Of a DNA stretch of 64,000 bases, positions 24,048 through 33,256 are shown in pieces. The position numbers were made by a program, and so were the translations under genes. This stretch comes from Cellulophaga sp. 20_2_10 (GTDB lineage: Bacteria; Bacteroidota; Bacteroidia; Flavobacteriales; Flavobacteriaceae): positions 95,561 through 159,560 of the forward strand of contig NZ_JAMCOJ010000002.1 in assembly GCF_023476645.1 (NCBI RefSeq), in the 5' to 3' direction. Under the pieces are notes generated by a model. That model did not search any database. It saw only the letters and a program-made list of their open reading frames with translations, and had not been told where the DNA came from. Position 1 is the stretch's first letter, and every line of letters starts with the position of its first letter.

Positions 24048-24551
24048 TTAATTAAAGATTTTAAAAATGGATTTTGTTAACCAATTTTGTTTATGACTTA
24101 CTAGCCTGTTTAGCATTGTGTCTGCTGTTTCAGCTAGATCATGCAATGCTTTTGTTTGCTTTATAAGTTCCTTAGTTTCTGCAGTACCATCGTCTGTTAT
24201 AGTATACACCTCTTTTAATGTTTTTACAGCAGGTTGTAATTCTCTTCGACTACGTTCTTTTGCTATAATACGTGTAAGCTCTTGCACGTCTTTTTCTGTT
24301 GAAAAATACTCTTTGCGTTCACCAGCTTTAAACTCTTTGGTTACAATACCCCAGTCTATAAGCTGCCTAAGATTCATACTTGTATTGCCTCTAGATATCT
24401 TTAATTCTTCCATTATTTCTTCCATAGAAAGGGGAGAGGTAGAAACAAATAAAAGAGCCTGTATTTGTGCCATTGCTTTATTTATGCCCCAAAGAGACCC
24501 TAAAGTTCCCCAAGTGTTTATAAACTTTAATTTAGCTTCAATATAGTTCAT
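24048..24551 (-). CDS. Transcriptional regulator of the GbsR/MarR family
   Basis: 167 residues. The winged helix lies at about 25-95, with recognition region 'PLSMEEIMEELKISRGNTSMNLRQLIDWGIVTKEFKAGERKEYF', which is the typical GbsR sequence (a subgroup of MarR). The C-terminal half is helical and probably serves dimerisation. GbsR proteins are repressors of osmoprotectant genes in Bacillus, but the Bacteroidota members regulate varied adjacent genes. It is the second gene of a seven-gene operon that has a perfect 30-bp inverted repeat over the -33 region (25317-25346), so autorepression is likely. Confidence 0.88.
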   Translation of the reverse strand: MNYIEAKLKFINTWGTLGSLWGINKAMAQIQALLFVSTSPLSMEEIMEELKISRGNTSMNLRQLIDWGIVTKEFKAGERKEYFSTEKDVQELTRIIAKERSRRELQPAVKTLKEVYTITDDGTAETKELIKQTKALHDLAETADTMLNRLVSHKQNWLTKSIFKIFN

Positions 24552-24555
24552 TACG

Positions 24556-25275
24556 TTATTTTTTAAAAGTAAGTTTTCTTTTGCTTTCTACTGTTATGGT
24601 AGAGCCTTCAGCTAGCATTACAGACGATGGTTTTTTGGTTGATAAAAATTGAAATTCCTCGCCGTACAATGTTCCAAAGTCTACTGAAATAGAATAGTCC
24701 TTTATAGCATATTGTTCCCATTTAGGATGTGTAACTTCATACTCATTAGAACTATTTTGACTAACTGTTGCGTAACCCCAATAATGTTCAGTTATAAATT
24801 CTGTTTCGCTATTAGGTGCTATGGTTTCAGAAGTAGCATCTGCATCAATAGAAAATGAATTCCATTTGTTATTCTTTTTCCACTTGTAAACTACTTTTTT
24901 AATGGTGTTATTTTGTTCCCACTGATGTTGCATTGGTAGCGTTTCATAATTTTCATTATAAACGGTATTTGCCACAAAAGTTAATGCAGGCTTAGGAACT
25001 ATTTCTTTAATAAAAACAACACCTCTTTTCCAAACTTCGCCATCAAACCTTTTTACATAAAAGCGAAGATTTACTTCTTCAAAATTAGAATGAAAAGGAA
25101 TTTTAACTCCAAGTAACTTTGTGTTTACAAACATAAAACCAACTAAACTAACATAGCATTTGCCTTTGTAGCTGTCTAGTTCTGTGCCAAACGGAACATA
25201 TTTTTGCAATAATTTAGGATCTATTGTATAGTTTGCAAATGCTAGCTTTCTCCATTCTGCTTTTAAAAAACTCAT
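24556..25275 (-). CDS. DUF2071 (YqjF-like) protein, copy A
   Basis: 239 residues, DUF2071 family. The N-terminal 'WRKLAFANYTIDPKLLQKYVPFGTELDSYKGKCYVSLVGFMF' pattern and 'FEEVNLRFYVKRFDGEVWKRGVVFIKEIVPK' are the family's two conserved blocks. It is the first gene of the operon, 4 bases before the GbsR-type regulator, and starts 22 bases after a perfect -7 element. Function unknown. That the same operon has two members suggests they act on related small molecules or form a pair; this is inference. Confidence 0.8.
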   Translation of the reverse strand: MSFLKAEWRKLAFANYTIDPKLLQKYVPFGTELDSYKGKCYVSLVGFMFVNTKLLGVKIPFHSNFEEVNLRFYVKRFDGEVWKRGVVFIKEIVPKPALTFVANTVYNENYETLPMQHQWEQNNTIKKVVYKWKKNNKWNSFSIDADATSETIAPNSETEFITEHYWGYATVSQNSSNEYEVTHPKWEQYAIKDYSISVDFGTLYGEEFQFLSTKKPSSVMLAEGSTITVESKRKLTFKK

Positions 25276-25297
25276 AATAAATATGTTATGTTCACTG

Positions 25298-25305
25298 CAA
25301 AGGTA
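25298..25305 (-). promoter_or_regulatory. -7 element of the GbsR-controlled operon
   Basis: TACCTTTG on the minus strand, a perfect TAnnTTTG, 23 bases upstream of the start codon of the first gene. The -33 region (17-23 bases further upstream) lies inside the inverted repeat 25317-25346. Confidence 0.55.
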
Positions 25306-25316
25306 TATTAAATATA

Positions 25317-25346
25317 TTAAACTTTCAGTAATTATTGAAAGTTTAA
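25317..25346. promoter_or_regulatory. 30-bp perfect inverted repeat, probable GbsR operator
   Basis: TTAAACTTTCA (25317-25327), 8-base spacer, TGAAAGTTTAA (25336-25346): perfect 11-bp arms. It lies 11 bases upstream of the operon's -7 element and covers where the -33 box must be, the ideal position for a dimeric repressor. The only DNA-binding regulator nearby is the operon's own GbsR/MarR protein. The divergent gene at 25487 starts 140 bases away and might also be affected. Confidence 0.6.
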
Positions 25347-25486
25347 TTAGGTTCTGATTAATAACACTATGGACAGTTGGGGAATTATCCCTTAATTCAG
25401 GGATAAAAGAGTTCTACATTCATTTTAAATTGCAAAAGAATTTAGGCTTGTATAAAATAAGATAAAAAGGTTTCTGTTTATAACGT

Positions 25487-26248
25487 ATGCATATAAAACA
25501 CATTTTAAAAAAACAAAGGGATAGATACTTACTAGTTGTATCTGTTATGTTATTTAGCATAACCTCTCTTAGTGCGCAGAAAATAACTACGTCAATAGAT
25601 TCTATACTATTTGAATCTTCCTATTTAAAAATAACAACAAAGAAAGCAACGGTTATGGGGACTGTTTTGTATCATACAAAAACTGATAGCATCAACTTTT
25701 TTATAAAAAATAGACAAGATTCTAGTGAATGCAAGCCTTTTTATTCCCCCTATTACAATCCCCTTTCTCTTGTAGGTCCTTTTTATAGTTATGAATATGG
25801 TGTTAGTAGTCAAGAAGCGTGTGGCCCATTGGGTAACTCTTTAGGAGTTGTTACACTAGATTTACGTACAATGCAAAATGTTACACTGCAAGAAGTTTTT
25901 ACAGAAGAATCTCTTTTAAATGCATTAAGAAATGATTCTTGGATTAAAGAGTTAGCACAGTTGAATAATGTTACTATTTCAGAAATTAAAACCTATAAAG
26001 CATTTTTACATTTTTTAAGCGAAGCAGCATCAATGCAATTTTTAACGCACAGTTTTACTGTGCTGGATTATACTAGTGTAACTAATGAGGCACAAGTGCG
26101 CTTTGTTGCTCAGGAATACATGGGCTATGATCACAATAAACATTTTCAACTAGGACTTACACTACAGCCAAGAGAAGATCTTAAAGAGGTTTTTAAAAGT
26201 CATATAGATTTTAAATTAGGAGCCTACAAAAACGGACTAATAAAATAA
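25487..26248 (+). CDS. Secreted protein of unknown function
   Basis: 253 residues with a basic N-terminus and hydrophobic core (residues 14-29) ending in 'SLSAQ', a signal peptide with cleavage after Ala-Gln or before it. The mature part is beta-rich with two or three Cys (for example 'SSECKPFY', 'QEACGPLG') that could pair in the periplasm. 'LGVVTLDLRTMQNVTLQEVFTEESLL' resembles the 'v.LdLrtg..l.l.dlf.' pattern of RsiV/DUF3298-like extracytoplasmic domains, but the match is weak. It lies 27 bases before the DUF4132 gene and could be co-transcribed with it. Confidence 0.7.
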   Translation: MHIKHILKKQRDRYLLVVSVMLFSITSLSAQKITTSIDSILFESSYLKITTKKATVMGTVLYHTKTDSINFFIKNRQDSSECKPFYSPYYNPLSLVGPFYSYEYGVSSQEACGPLGNSLGVVTLDLRTMQNVTLQEVFTEESLLNALRNDSWIKELAQLNNVTISEIKTYKAFLHFLSEAASMQFLTHSFTVLDYTSVTNEAQVRFVAQEYMGYDHNKHFQLGLTLQPREDLKEVFKSHIDFKLGAYKNGLIK

Positions 26249-26275
26249 AAAATACATCAAAAGAATAGCATAATT

Positions 26276-29200
26276 ATGATTCCATTTGAAAAAGCACAAG
26301 AGTATATAAAAAAGCACCAAAAAGCAGTGTTAAAAGATGAAGATTTAGCGGGTTTTTCGTATCCATATGAGGTATTAGGACAAATACTAGCAAATTTGCT
26401 TAACCCACGAATGGATCAAGAAACACTAACCATTTTTTCTAATGTTTTTGATGATGCAGTTACGGTTAACCCATGGACAACAGATGAAGGTTTTCGTTTA
26501 GGGGTTTTATTGTACGGAGAAGTACAAGCTCCATATTTAGCTGCTATGTGGAGCTTGTTCGATTATTTACCATATCAGAATGGTTATGGTAGAAGAGCTT
26601 TTAGAGCAAAAGTAAATACAACCCATTTACGTAATAAGTTAGATTACTTTAGAACTTTTTTAGCTTTTAGTCGTAAAGGCTTTGGAGCGTTGTCTTTAGT
26701 AGAGCAGTTTCAATATAGTACCTATTTTGATCACAAAAACAGTTATTTTTTTGGTACGGTATTACAATACAAAACAGAGTTAGTTATAGATGTTGTTAAA
26801 GATATTATACAAGCTGAAGATGAAATTGGAGGTGTAAGTAGAGATATTATAAAAGGGTTGTTGTTAACCCAAAAGGAAGAAAATTGGGAATTAGTTTCTA
26901 AATTATTATTGGCAGCTCAACGTCAAGAAGGTTTAAGACAAACTATTTTAGAATCTTTAGATTTTACCAGTCACGGTGCATTAAAACATATGATTGGAGT
27001 TATTCTAGAGAACGATTTAACCCGCTTTAGTAGTGTAGTTAGAGCTGTAGATACTTGGTTTGGATTTGGCTGGGAAGCACCTAAAAAAGCAACTATAAGA
27101 AGAGTGTTAGAATTGAGTAAGGCTTCTATTTTAAACCTAAAAGATATAGACGTATTACTTACTAGTAAAGATAATTTAGAGGTTTATGTTGCTCTTTGGG
27201 CTATTGGCTTAGTAGATGTAGATGTAGCAAATAAAAAAGCACTAGAACTGGTGTATACATCAGATAAACTAGAGAAAAAATTGCTAGGACTTTATTTTGT
27301 TCATCAGACCCAGCGTACAAACGAATCTATTGTAGCGTATTACAAAAAAGAACTTGGTACGAACCCAGCTTTAGATTATTGGCTAAGTTTAAGCTTGCCT
27401 GCAATAAATATAGATAATAAACTTTTCGCGCAAATACAGAAAGTTGCAGAGTCATTACCAAAAGAAGGAAAAAGCTATGACGGAATGGTATTCTCTTGGC
27501 ATAGTTTTACAATTACACCAAATTATTTCTATAATTTAATTATAGAAAAAGCATCGGAAGAGCAGTTGCTTTTATTGTCTAATAACATTGCTCTTTTGCC
27601 ATCAGAAATTAGAGAAAGTTATATTAGAAAAATATTTCCAGATCATTACACGTATTCTTTTGGGTATAACTATGGAAGTAAAAAACCAGGAATGCTTATA
27701 CTATCTAAAGATGCTTGGCGTAGGAAATTAGCGCACCAAGCAATTAAGGATAGGAGTGAATCTGTAATGTCTACAGGTTTAACTGTTTTTCATTATATGC
27801 CGATGTTTCGGGAAGATTTAGATATAGTAGAAGACCTTTTTACTAGAAAAAATAAAAGTCTACGATCTGGATTAATGAAGTTGATAATTAAACAGCCAGA
27901 AGCTACATTTAAAAATAGTACTCATAATTTAATAACAGCAAAAAGTGTAGACCAACGTTTAGCTGCTTTAGAAATACTAACATTAGTACAAGACGAAGAA
28001 CAATATCTAGAATTTATAGAAGAGCAAGTTAGTTTATACAAAGAGCGACCAAAATTCACAAAAAATGAGAGTGTGTTTTTAGAGAAGTTTTCTAAAACAA
28101 AAATTGGGTATTCGTATAGCAATGGTTTTGGAGAGGTAGATTACTCTAGCTTATCTCCATTATATACGCCACAAGTTAGGTTTAATGACAATAAAGGTTT
28201 TTTTAGCAAGCTAGGCATTACAACGGGTAGTTTTAAATTTAGAGATTTTATAGATGAGCGTAAAATAGTAACTGCAATTAATAATTTAATAGGACTTGTA
28301 CACGAGCATAGAAACCATGAATATCAATTCGAGGCTTATGATGGTGAAACAGGAACAACCTTAATAGCAAACAATATTCATGAAATTAAGAGAATTAAAG
28401 AAGATGTTGCACCCGAAGTACATTTACAAAATATTCCTTTAGCAGATCTATGGATAAAATGGTATGAAGAGAGTAATCTTAACGATTTTGAAATGTATTC
28501 TGCTATTCGTTATATCAATAGAGTTAATGCTCCTTATGGTAATTATGAAAAATTAGAAGAATATGCCAAGCAATACGTTCCTGACTTAACACAGATAAAA
28601 TTAGATACTACAAACCGTAGCTATTACAGTACAAATAACAAGTATACAACAATTTTAAAACGTTTGTTTAATGTTAATGCAGACAGAGCGGCTGTATTTA
28701 GCTTTAAATTAGATCTATGGGAAGATGTGATTGCTAATTTTCCTGAGAAACTAAAAACTAGTAAGTTTTCTTACGGTAAAGGTTATAGATCCGATGATTA
28801 CCACTGGATTAATGTTGTTGATGGGTTGGTTTGTGTAATAAATGAAGAAGATTTAAAAGAATTAGCAGATGAAGCCCGGCTAAAGAGGTTTTGGGATATA
28901 AAAATGTTTTTAGTAGCTCAATATATTGGGTATCCAAACCCAATTAAAGATGTTAAAGACATTACAGAGAAAAAAGTAGCAGATAGAGGTCTTGTATTAC
29001 CATTCACAGGTGTTTCTTTAGAGCTGTATCAAAAGAATTTAATTACGAAAGACGATTTGCTTTTTCAAGCCCTAAACTCACACGAGTTAATGTCTATTTT
29101 AGATGGTGCTCAAAACTACAGAATACGCAATGGGAGTTTAGATGTAAGCCTAGTACCTAAAGGTATTTTCAACGATTTAAAAACAAATATTCTTTCGGTA

Positions 29201-31267
29201 GAATTAGAGCGTGGCGATTTAGCAACAGACGCATCAGAATATATTTCTAGTCTTAGTAAGGTAGAAGGTGTAGATTATGTTTTTAAAGTATTGCAACGTA
29301 TGGGCAAGGATACTTTTGAGCGTGGCTATAGTTATTATGGCGATACAAAAAAATCTAAGTTTAGTGCTATTCTAAAAAAGAGTGTACTTAAAGAAACTGA
29401 AAGCTATTCAGATTTTGCAGCACTTGCAGATGAAGCTAAAATTCCTAAAAAACGATTGGTAGAACTAGCGTGTTATGCTACCCAATGGGCGGGTTTTGTA
29501 GGTGAATATCTAGGATTGAAAAAATTAGAAGATGCGGTTTGGTGGTTCCAAGCGCACGCATCAGATTATATGAGTAGTGAAAAAGAGACTATTATTTCTA
29601 GGTACTCTAATATTCCAAAGTCCGATTTTGCAATTGGAGCCATAGATATAGATTGGTTTAATAAAGTATACCAAAGTATAGGTAAAGCCAACTGGAAAAT
29701 TTTACACGAAGCAGCTAAATATATTACAGATGGTAATGGTCATAGACAAGTAAAATTATACTCTAGCGTAATGTTAGGCGAAGTAAAAATTACAGAAACC
29801 TTAAAGAAAATTACAGAGAAAAGAGATAAGGATTATGTGCGTGCACTAGGATTAATTCCGCTAAGTAAAACCATCCCAGAAAAAGATTTATTAAAACGTT
29901 ACAATCTGTTACAGCAGTTTTTAAAAGAAAGCAAACAGTTTGGGGCACAACGACAAGAAAGTGAGAAAAATGCTGTAGAAATTGCATTAGACAACCTGTC
30001 TAGAAACGCAGGTTTTCAAGACCGTGTACGCTTTAGTTGGGCTATGGAAAGTAAAGCAACAATAGCAATAATGGAAAATGCTGTTTTAAAGTTTGATGAT
30101 GCGGTTATAGAATTGATAATTACAGACGAGGGTAAAACAGACATTCTAGTTACCAAAGGAGATAAAAAACAAAAATCTATTCCTGCTAAGTATAAAAAAG
30201 ACAAGCAAGTATTGGCATTAAAAGAAGGTAAATCTTATTTGTCTAAACAGTACAGCAGAACTCGTTTGTCTCTAGAAAATGCTATGGTAAACGAAGATAA
30301 GTTTACGGCAGCAGAGATTCATAAAATAATGCAGCATCCCATTGTAAAAGTTATGCTTAGCAAATTGGTGTTGTTTTCTCTAGAAAAAGAAATCTCTGGT
30401 TTTTATGCAGATGGCGTATTAACAGATACAGAAGGTAAAAAACATAATTTACAAGAAGATGATGTTTTGGTAATTGCGCATCCATCACATTTATACAAAG
30501 CCGTACAATGGGATCTGTACCAGAAATACCTCTTTGCAGAACGTTTAGTGCAACCCTTTAAACAAGTTTTTAGAGAATTGTACTTGGTCACTAAAGACGA
30601 GCTAGAACTTGGTGCAAAATCAGAGCGTTATCAAGGACACCAAATACAACCACAAAAAACGGTAGCCTTATTACGAGGTCGTGGTTGGACGGTTAGTCAC
30701 GAAGACGGTTTGCAAAAAGTATATCATAAACTAGGGTTTATGGCAACAATGTACGCTATGGCAGACTGGTTTTCGCCAGCAGATATAGAAGCGCCAACCT
30801 TAGAGCATATTGTGTTTTACTCACTAGAAAATTACAAACCAATTCCGTTAAAAGATGTGCCTTCTGTAGTTTTTAGCGAAATTATGAGAGACATAGATCT
30901 AGTGGTAAGTGTTGCTCACGTAGGCGGCGTAGACCCAGAGGCTAGTCATAGTACAATGCAAATGCGGGCAGCTTTAGCAACCGAATCTGCGCAACTATTT
31001 AAGCTTAAAAACATCACGGTAAAGGAGCGCCACATATTGGTAGCAGGTACTTTGGGCGAGTATAGTATACATTTAGGAAGCGGACAAGTAAGTAAAAATG
31101 GCTTGCAATTATCCATAATTCCGGTTCACAGTCAGCACAGAGGACGTATGTTTTTACCCTTTGTAGATGATGATCCAAAATCGGCAGAAATTATTTCTAA
31201 AATGAAACTCTTGTCAGAAGATAATAAAATTCAAGATCCAACTATTTTGGCGCAAATAAATAGCTAA
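26276..31267 (+). CDS. Giant DUF4132 (MolR-like) protein
   Basis: A 1663-residue cytoplasmic protein without signal peptide or membrane helix. The first two thirds are alpha-helical with HEAT-like repeats (for example around residues 150-340 and 500-620). The C-terminal part carries the DUF4132 domain (about 1320-1520: 'SKQYSRTRLSLENAM', 'DDVLVIAHPSHLYKA', 'FRELYLVTKDELELGAKSERY', 'VALLRGRGWTVSHEDGLQKVY') and ends with 'DIDLVVSVAHVGGVDPEASHSTMQMRAAL' and 'VHSQHRGRMFLPFVDDDP'. E. coli MolR/YehF belongs to this family. Function is unknown despite an old molybdate-regulation proposal. The following gene (31389), after a palindromic element, is its probable small partner. Confidence 0.82.
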   Translation: MIPFEKAQEYIKKHQKAVLKDEDLAGFSYPYEVLGQILANLLNPRMDQETLTIFSNVFDDAVTVNPWTTDEGFRLGVLLYGEVQAPYLAAMWSLFDYLPYQNGYGRRAFRAKVNTTHLRNKLDYFRTFLAFSRKGFGALSLVEQFQYSTYFDHKNSYFFGTVLQYKTELVIDVVKDIIQAEDEIGGVSRDIIKGLLLTQKEENWELVSKLLLAAQRQEGLRQTILESLDFTSHGALKHMIGVILENDLTRFSSVVRAVDTWFGFGWEAPKKATIRRVLELSKASILNLKDIDVLLTSKDNLEVYVALWAIGLVDVDVANKKALELVYTSDKLEKKLLGLYFVHQTQRTNESIVAYYKKELGTNPALDYWLSLSLPAINIDNKLFAQIQKVAESLPKEGKSYDGMVFSWHSFTITPNYFYNLIIEKASEEQLLLLSNNIALLPSEIRESYIRKIFPDHYTYSFGYNYGSKKPGMLILSKDAWRRKLAHQAIKDRSESVMSTGLTVFHYMPMFREDLDIVEDLFTRKNKSLRSGLMKLIIKQPEATFKNSTHNLITAKSVDQRLAALEILTLVQDEEQYLEFIEEQVSLYKERPKFTKNESVFLEKFSKTKIGYSYSNGFGEVDYSSLSPLYTPQVRFNDNKGFFSKLGITTGSFKFRDFIDERKIVTAINNLIGLVHEHRNHEYQFEAYDGETGTTLIANNIHEIKRIKEDVAPEVHLQNIPLADLWIKWYEESNLNDFEMYSAIRYINRVNAPYGNYEKLEEYAKQYVPDLTQIKLDTTNRSYYSTNNKYTTILKRLFNVNADRAAVFSFKLDLWEDVIANFPEKLKTSKFSYGKGYRSDDYHWINVVDGLVCVINEEDLKELADEARLKRFWDIKMFLVAQYIGYPNPIKDVKDITEKKVADRGLVLPFTGVSLELYQKNLITKDDLLFQALNSHELMSILDGAQNYRIRNGSLDVSLVPKGIFNDLKTNILSVELERGDLATDASEYISSLSKVEGVDYVFKVLQRMGKDTFERGYSYYGDTKKSKFSAILKKSVLKETESYSDFAALADEAKIPKKRLVELACYATQWAGFVGEYLGLKKLEDAVWWFQAHASDYMSSEKETIISRYSNIPKSDFAIGAIDIDWFNKVYQSIGKANWKILHEAAKYITDGNGHRQVKLYSSVMLGEVKITETLKKITEKRDKDYVRALGLIPLSKTIPEKDLLKRYNLLQQFLKESKQFGAQRQESEKNAVEIALDNLSRNAGFQDRVRFSWAMESKATIAIMENAVLKFDDAVIELIITDEGKTDILVTKGDKKQKSIPAKYKKDKQVLALKEGKSYLSKQYSRTRLSLENAMVNEDKFTAAEIHKIMQHPIVKVMLSKLVLFSLEKEISGFYADGVLTDTEGKKHNLQEDDVLVIAHPSHLYKAVQWDLYQKYLFAERLVQPFKQVFRELYLVTKDELELGAKSERYQGHQIQPQKTVALLRGRGWTVSHEDGLQKVYHKLGFMATMYAMADWFSPADIEAPTLEHIVFYSLENYKPIPLKDVPSVVFSEIMRDIDLVVSVAHVGGVDPEASHSTMQMRAALATESAQLFKLKNITVKERHILVAGTLGEYSIHLGSGQVSKNGLQLSIIPVHSQHRGRMFLPFVDDDPKSAEIISKMKLLSEDNKIQDPTILAQINS

Positions 31268-31281
31268 TTTTAAAATTTTAA

Positions 31282-31367
31282 GGGCGTTCCCCACTTAGGT
31301 GGGGCGGGCTTTTGTTTCAAGTCCTCGTGCTATCGCACTGTGGGCTTTTTACGCCAATCCCTAACGC
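31282..31367. repeat. Structured palindromic element (flavobacterial interspersed repeat type)
   Basis: An 86-base GC-richer element in an AT-rich background. Its ends pair (GCGTT 31284-31288 with AACGC 31363-31367). Inside are a hairpin CCCCAC-TTAG-GTGGGG (31289-31304) and a second one, GTGC-TATC-GCAC (31327-31338) inside AGTCC/GGGCT (31320-31324 with 31342-31346). I recall similar 'GGGCGTT...CCCTAACGC' elements scattered between genes in many flavobacterial genomes, but only one copy is in this window and no search was possible. It separates the DUF4132 gene from its small neighbour. Confidence 0.6.
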
Positions 31368-31388
31368 ACCAAAAAACAATATATTCAT

Positions 31389-31805
31389 ATGCCACAACTA
31401 ACATTACAACTTAAAAGACTAGGCAAAAAAAAGGTAAAACAACTACCGCTAACGCTAAAAGTTATACCAAAAAATTTACAAGAGTTATTGGTGGCTTGTG
31501 TAAAAAATCAAGTAGATGCTTTTAATAAAAAAAGGCAAGAAGTTAATGTAGTTGGTTTTTTAAGTCCGCCAGAAATTCAAGAGCAAGCCCAAAGTGGTAA
31601 AGTAGATTTTGGAGATTTAGCAAATAAAGATTTAGCCGTAGAACAAGATGCTATAGACAATGTGTTGTTAGCTTTTAAAGATGGTCTATTTGTTGTTTTT
31701 GTAGATGGAGATGAGGTTGCCAGTTTAGATGCTCCTTTACAATTAACTCAAGACAGTGTTGTAGCCTTTATACGTATGACGTTTTTGGTAGGGACTTACT
31801 GGTAA
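31389..31805 (+). CDS. Small protein next to DUF4132, unknown function
   Basis: 138 residues, soluble. A basic N-terminal part (residues 1-30, beta-like 'QLTLQLKRLGKKKVKQLPLTLKVIP') is followed by a helix (31-50) and an acidic middle ('KVDFGDLANKDLAVEQDAIDNVLLAFKDGLFVVFVDGDEV'), ending in a beta hairpin with 'FIRMTFLVGTYW'. The family is not recognised. It reads in the same direction as the DUF4132 gene, 121 bases downstream, and may act with it. Confidence 0.7.
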   Translation: MPQLTLQLKRLGKKKVKQLPLTLKVIPKNLQELLVACVKNQVDAFNKKRQEVNVVGFLSPPEIQEQAQSGKVDFGDLANKDLAVEQDAIDNVLLAFKDGLFVVFVDGDEVASLDAPLQLTQDSVVAFIRMTFLVGTYW

Positions 31806-31848
31806 TTTTTAGGTTTAGCTTCAACTGTATTCAATCTTAAAAATAATA

Positions 31849-32358
31849 ATGAAAAAAATAGTAATACTAATACTTCTTGTTTTAAACTTAGGGTGCGCCG
31901 AGCATATGGTAAAGCTTCCTAAGGCTTCAAGAATCACGGTAAAATATAGGGTTTTGGATGAAGAATTAAGTCCTAATAATGTAAACTGCGCTAACAAAGT
32001 AGTTCCGTATTCAAAAATGAAGGATCACGATTGTTCCTTTAAAATAGAAAAATTTGAGTTTGATGTAGAACGTAAATATGTGCTTAACAAGAATGGAGGT
32101 TTAAAGGAGTATTGGCGATACTTGGCAGAAGGGCCATTGACCTATTCTATGCAGCAATTAAATGACGATCTAAATTTTAAAGCCTATGAAGAACTCGATA
32201 GTTTTAATATAAAAATAGCTAAAGATAGAACAGCAATTATAGATAACAATACCAACTTTAAAATTGAAAGAATTTTTGAAAAAGAAAAACTAATTCTAAT
32301 TGAAAAAGGAAGCGATAAAATTTTAAGCGGTAGAAGAATTTTGTATGCATATAAGTAA
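31849..32358 (+). CDS. Small lipoprotein of unknown function
   Basis: 169 residues with a lipoprotein signal (MKKIVILILLVLNLGCAEH, Cys16). The mature part is mixed alpha/beta with Cys43-Cys60 or so ('NVNCANK', 'KDHDCSFK') that could form a disulfide. No family is recognised. The 281 bases between its end and the next gene (32640) are AT-rich with several stops in all frames, and nothing else is seen there. Confidence 0.65.
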   Translation: MKKIVILILLVLNLGCAEHMVKLPKASRITVKYRVLDEELSPNNVNCANKVVPYSKMKDHDCSFKIEKFEFDVERKYVLNKNGGLKEYWRYLAEGPLTYSMQQLNDDLNFKAYEELDSFNIKIAKDRTAIIDNNTNFKIERIFEKEKLILIEKGSDKILSGRRILYAYK

Positions 32359-32639
32359 ACAGATTTTTCAAAGGAAATAATTGTAAAAAGATCTTCAATT
32401 AAGAATATTAAAACAATGAAAATTGCAGCTCTCAAAACTACAACGGGTAATTCTTCACAAGAAAAAAGTGATAAGAATACCAACTTTATTACCAATTGTA
32501 GATACTAAGACAAAAGAGAGGTAATTATACTGTAATTCTGTGTTTTTAGAGTTCTTTGGAAACAATACCCCTGAAAAGAGGGAGTTTTATAACAATGTAT
32601 TGCAGTAAATTGCGGTCAATTAATAGGTGTACAATTGTT

Positions 32640-33158
32640 ATGATAAAGTATAAAGTTGTTTTAATGTTTTTGTTTGTCAACCTTGTTTCTGCACAGCAAA
32701 AACAAAATGAAGTTTCTACTAATGATGTAAAGAAGGTTTGGAGTACTTTTTTATCAGCCTTAAAAACAAAAGATACAATTGCGTTTAAACAATTAGTAGC
32801 GCCAAAAATTCGGTGTTATTATTGTTTAGAAAATACACCAGAAGAACAAGAAGCATTGGCTTATTCTAGAGATAACGATAAGGATTGGTATGCTAAAATT
32901 TATGAGCAAGATATTTATATTCCTGTAGCTAAATTTTTAGCAGAAGATTACGATATCATTTTTACACATACGTTTATTGGGCTTTTAATAGAACGTGAAA
33001 CTATTTATGTATACCACGTTAATGAAGGTGTAGGCTATATGGAAGTTTTGGTAACAACAACTAAGCCTACTCTTTTACATGAGGGTGGTCAACATACTTT
33101 TCAGTTTGTAAAGCTAAAAAATCGTTGGGTTTTAAATGAAATAGGAACCATACCTTAA
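32640..33158 (+). CDS. Secreted protein of unknown function (NTF2-like size)
   Basis: 172 residues from the ATG at 32640, chosen because it opens a signal peptide ('KYKVVLMFLFVNLVSAQQK'); an upstream start at 32556 would put 28 non-signal residues before it. After cleavage the sequence starts with a helix 'DVKKVWSTFLSALKTKDTIAFKQLVAPKIRC', a pattern often seen in secreted NTF2-like/DUF4440-type proteins. A CysTyrTyrCys pair (residues 61-64) may form a disulfide. The family assignment is only a suggestion. Confidence 0.65.
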   Translation: MIKYKVVLMFLFVNLVSAQQKQNEVSTNDVKKVWSTFLSALKTKDTIAFKQLVAPKIRCYYCLENTPEEQEALAYSRDNDKDWYAKIYEQDIYIPVAKFLAEDYDIIFTHTFIGLLIERETIYVYHVNEGVGYMEVLVTTTKPTLLHEGGQHTFQFVKLKNRWVLNEIGTIP

Positions 33159-33256
33159 AATAAAATTTAAGGGAACAACCAAACTAAATAAAAACGTAAA
33201 ATTAATTTCTTTAGCGCCTGCATGGTCTGTTAAACAATATGTGAAAATTATTAAAG

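Noticed and set aside
32184-32495. 103-codon ORF on the minus strand
   Set aside because: Overlaps the lipoprotein gene at 31849 and the empty region after it; hydrophobic Ser/Leu low-complexity product without a family.
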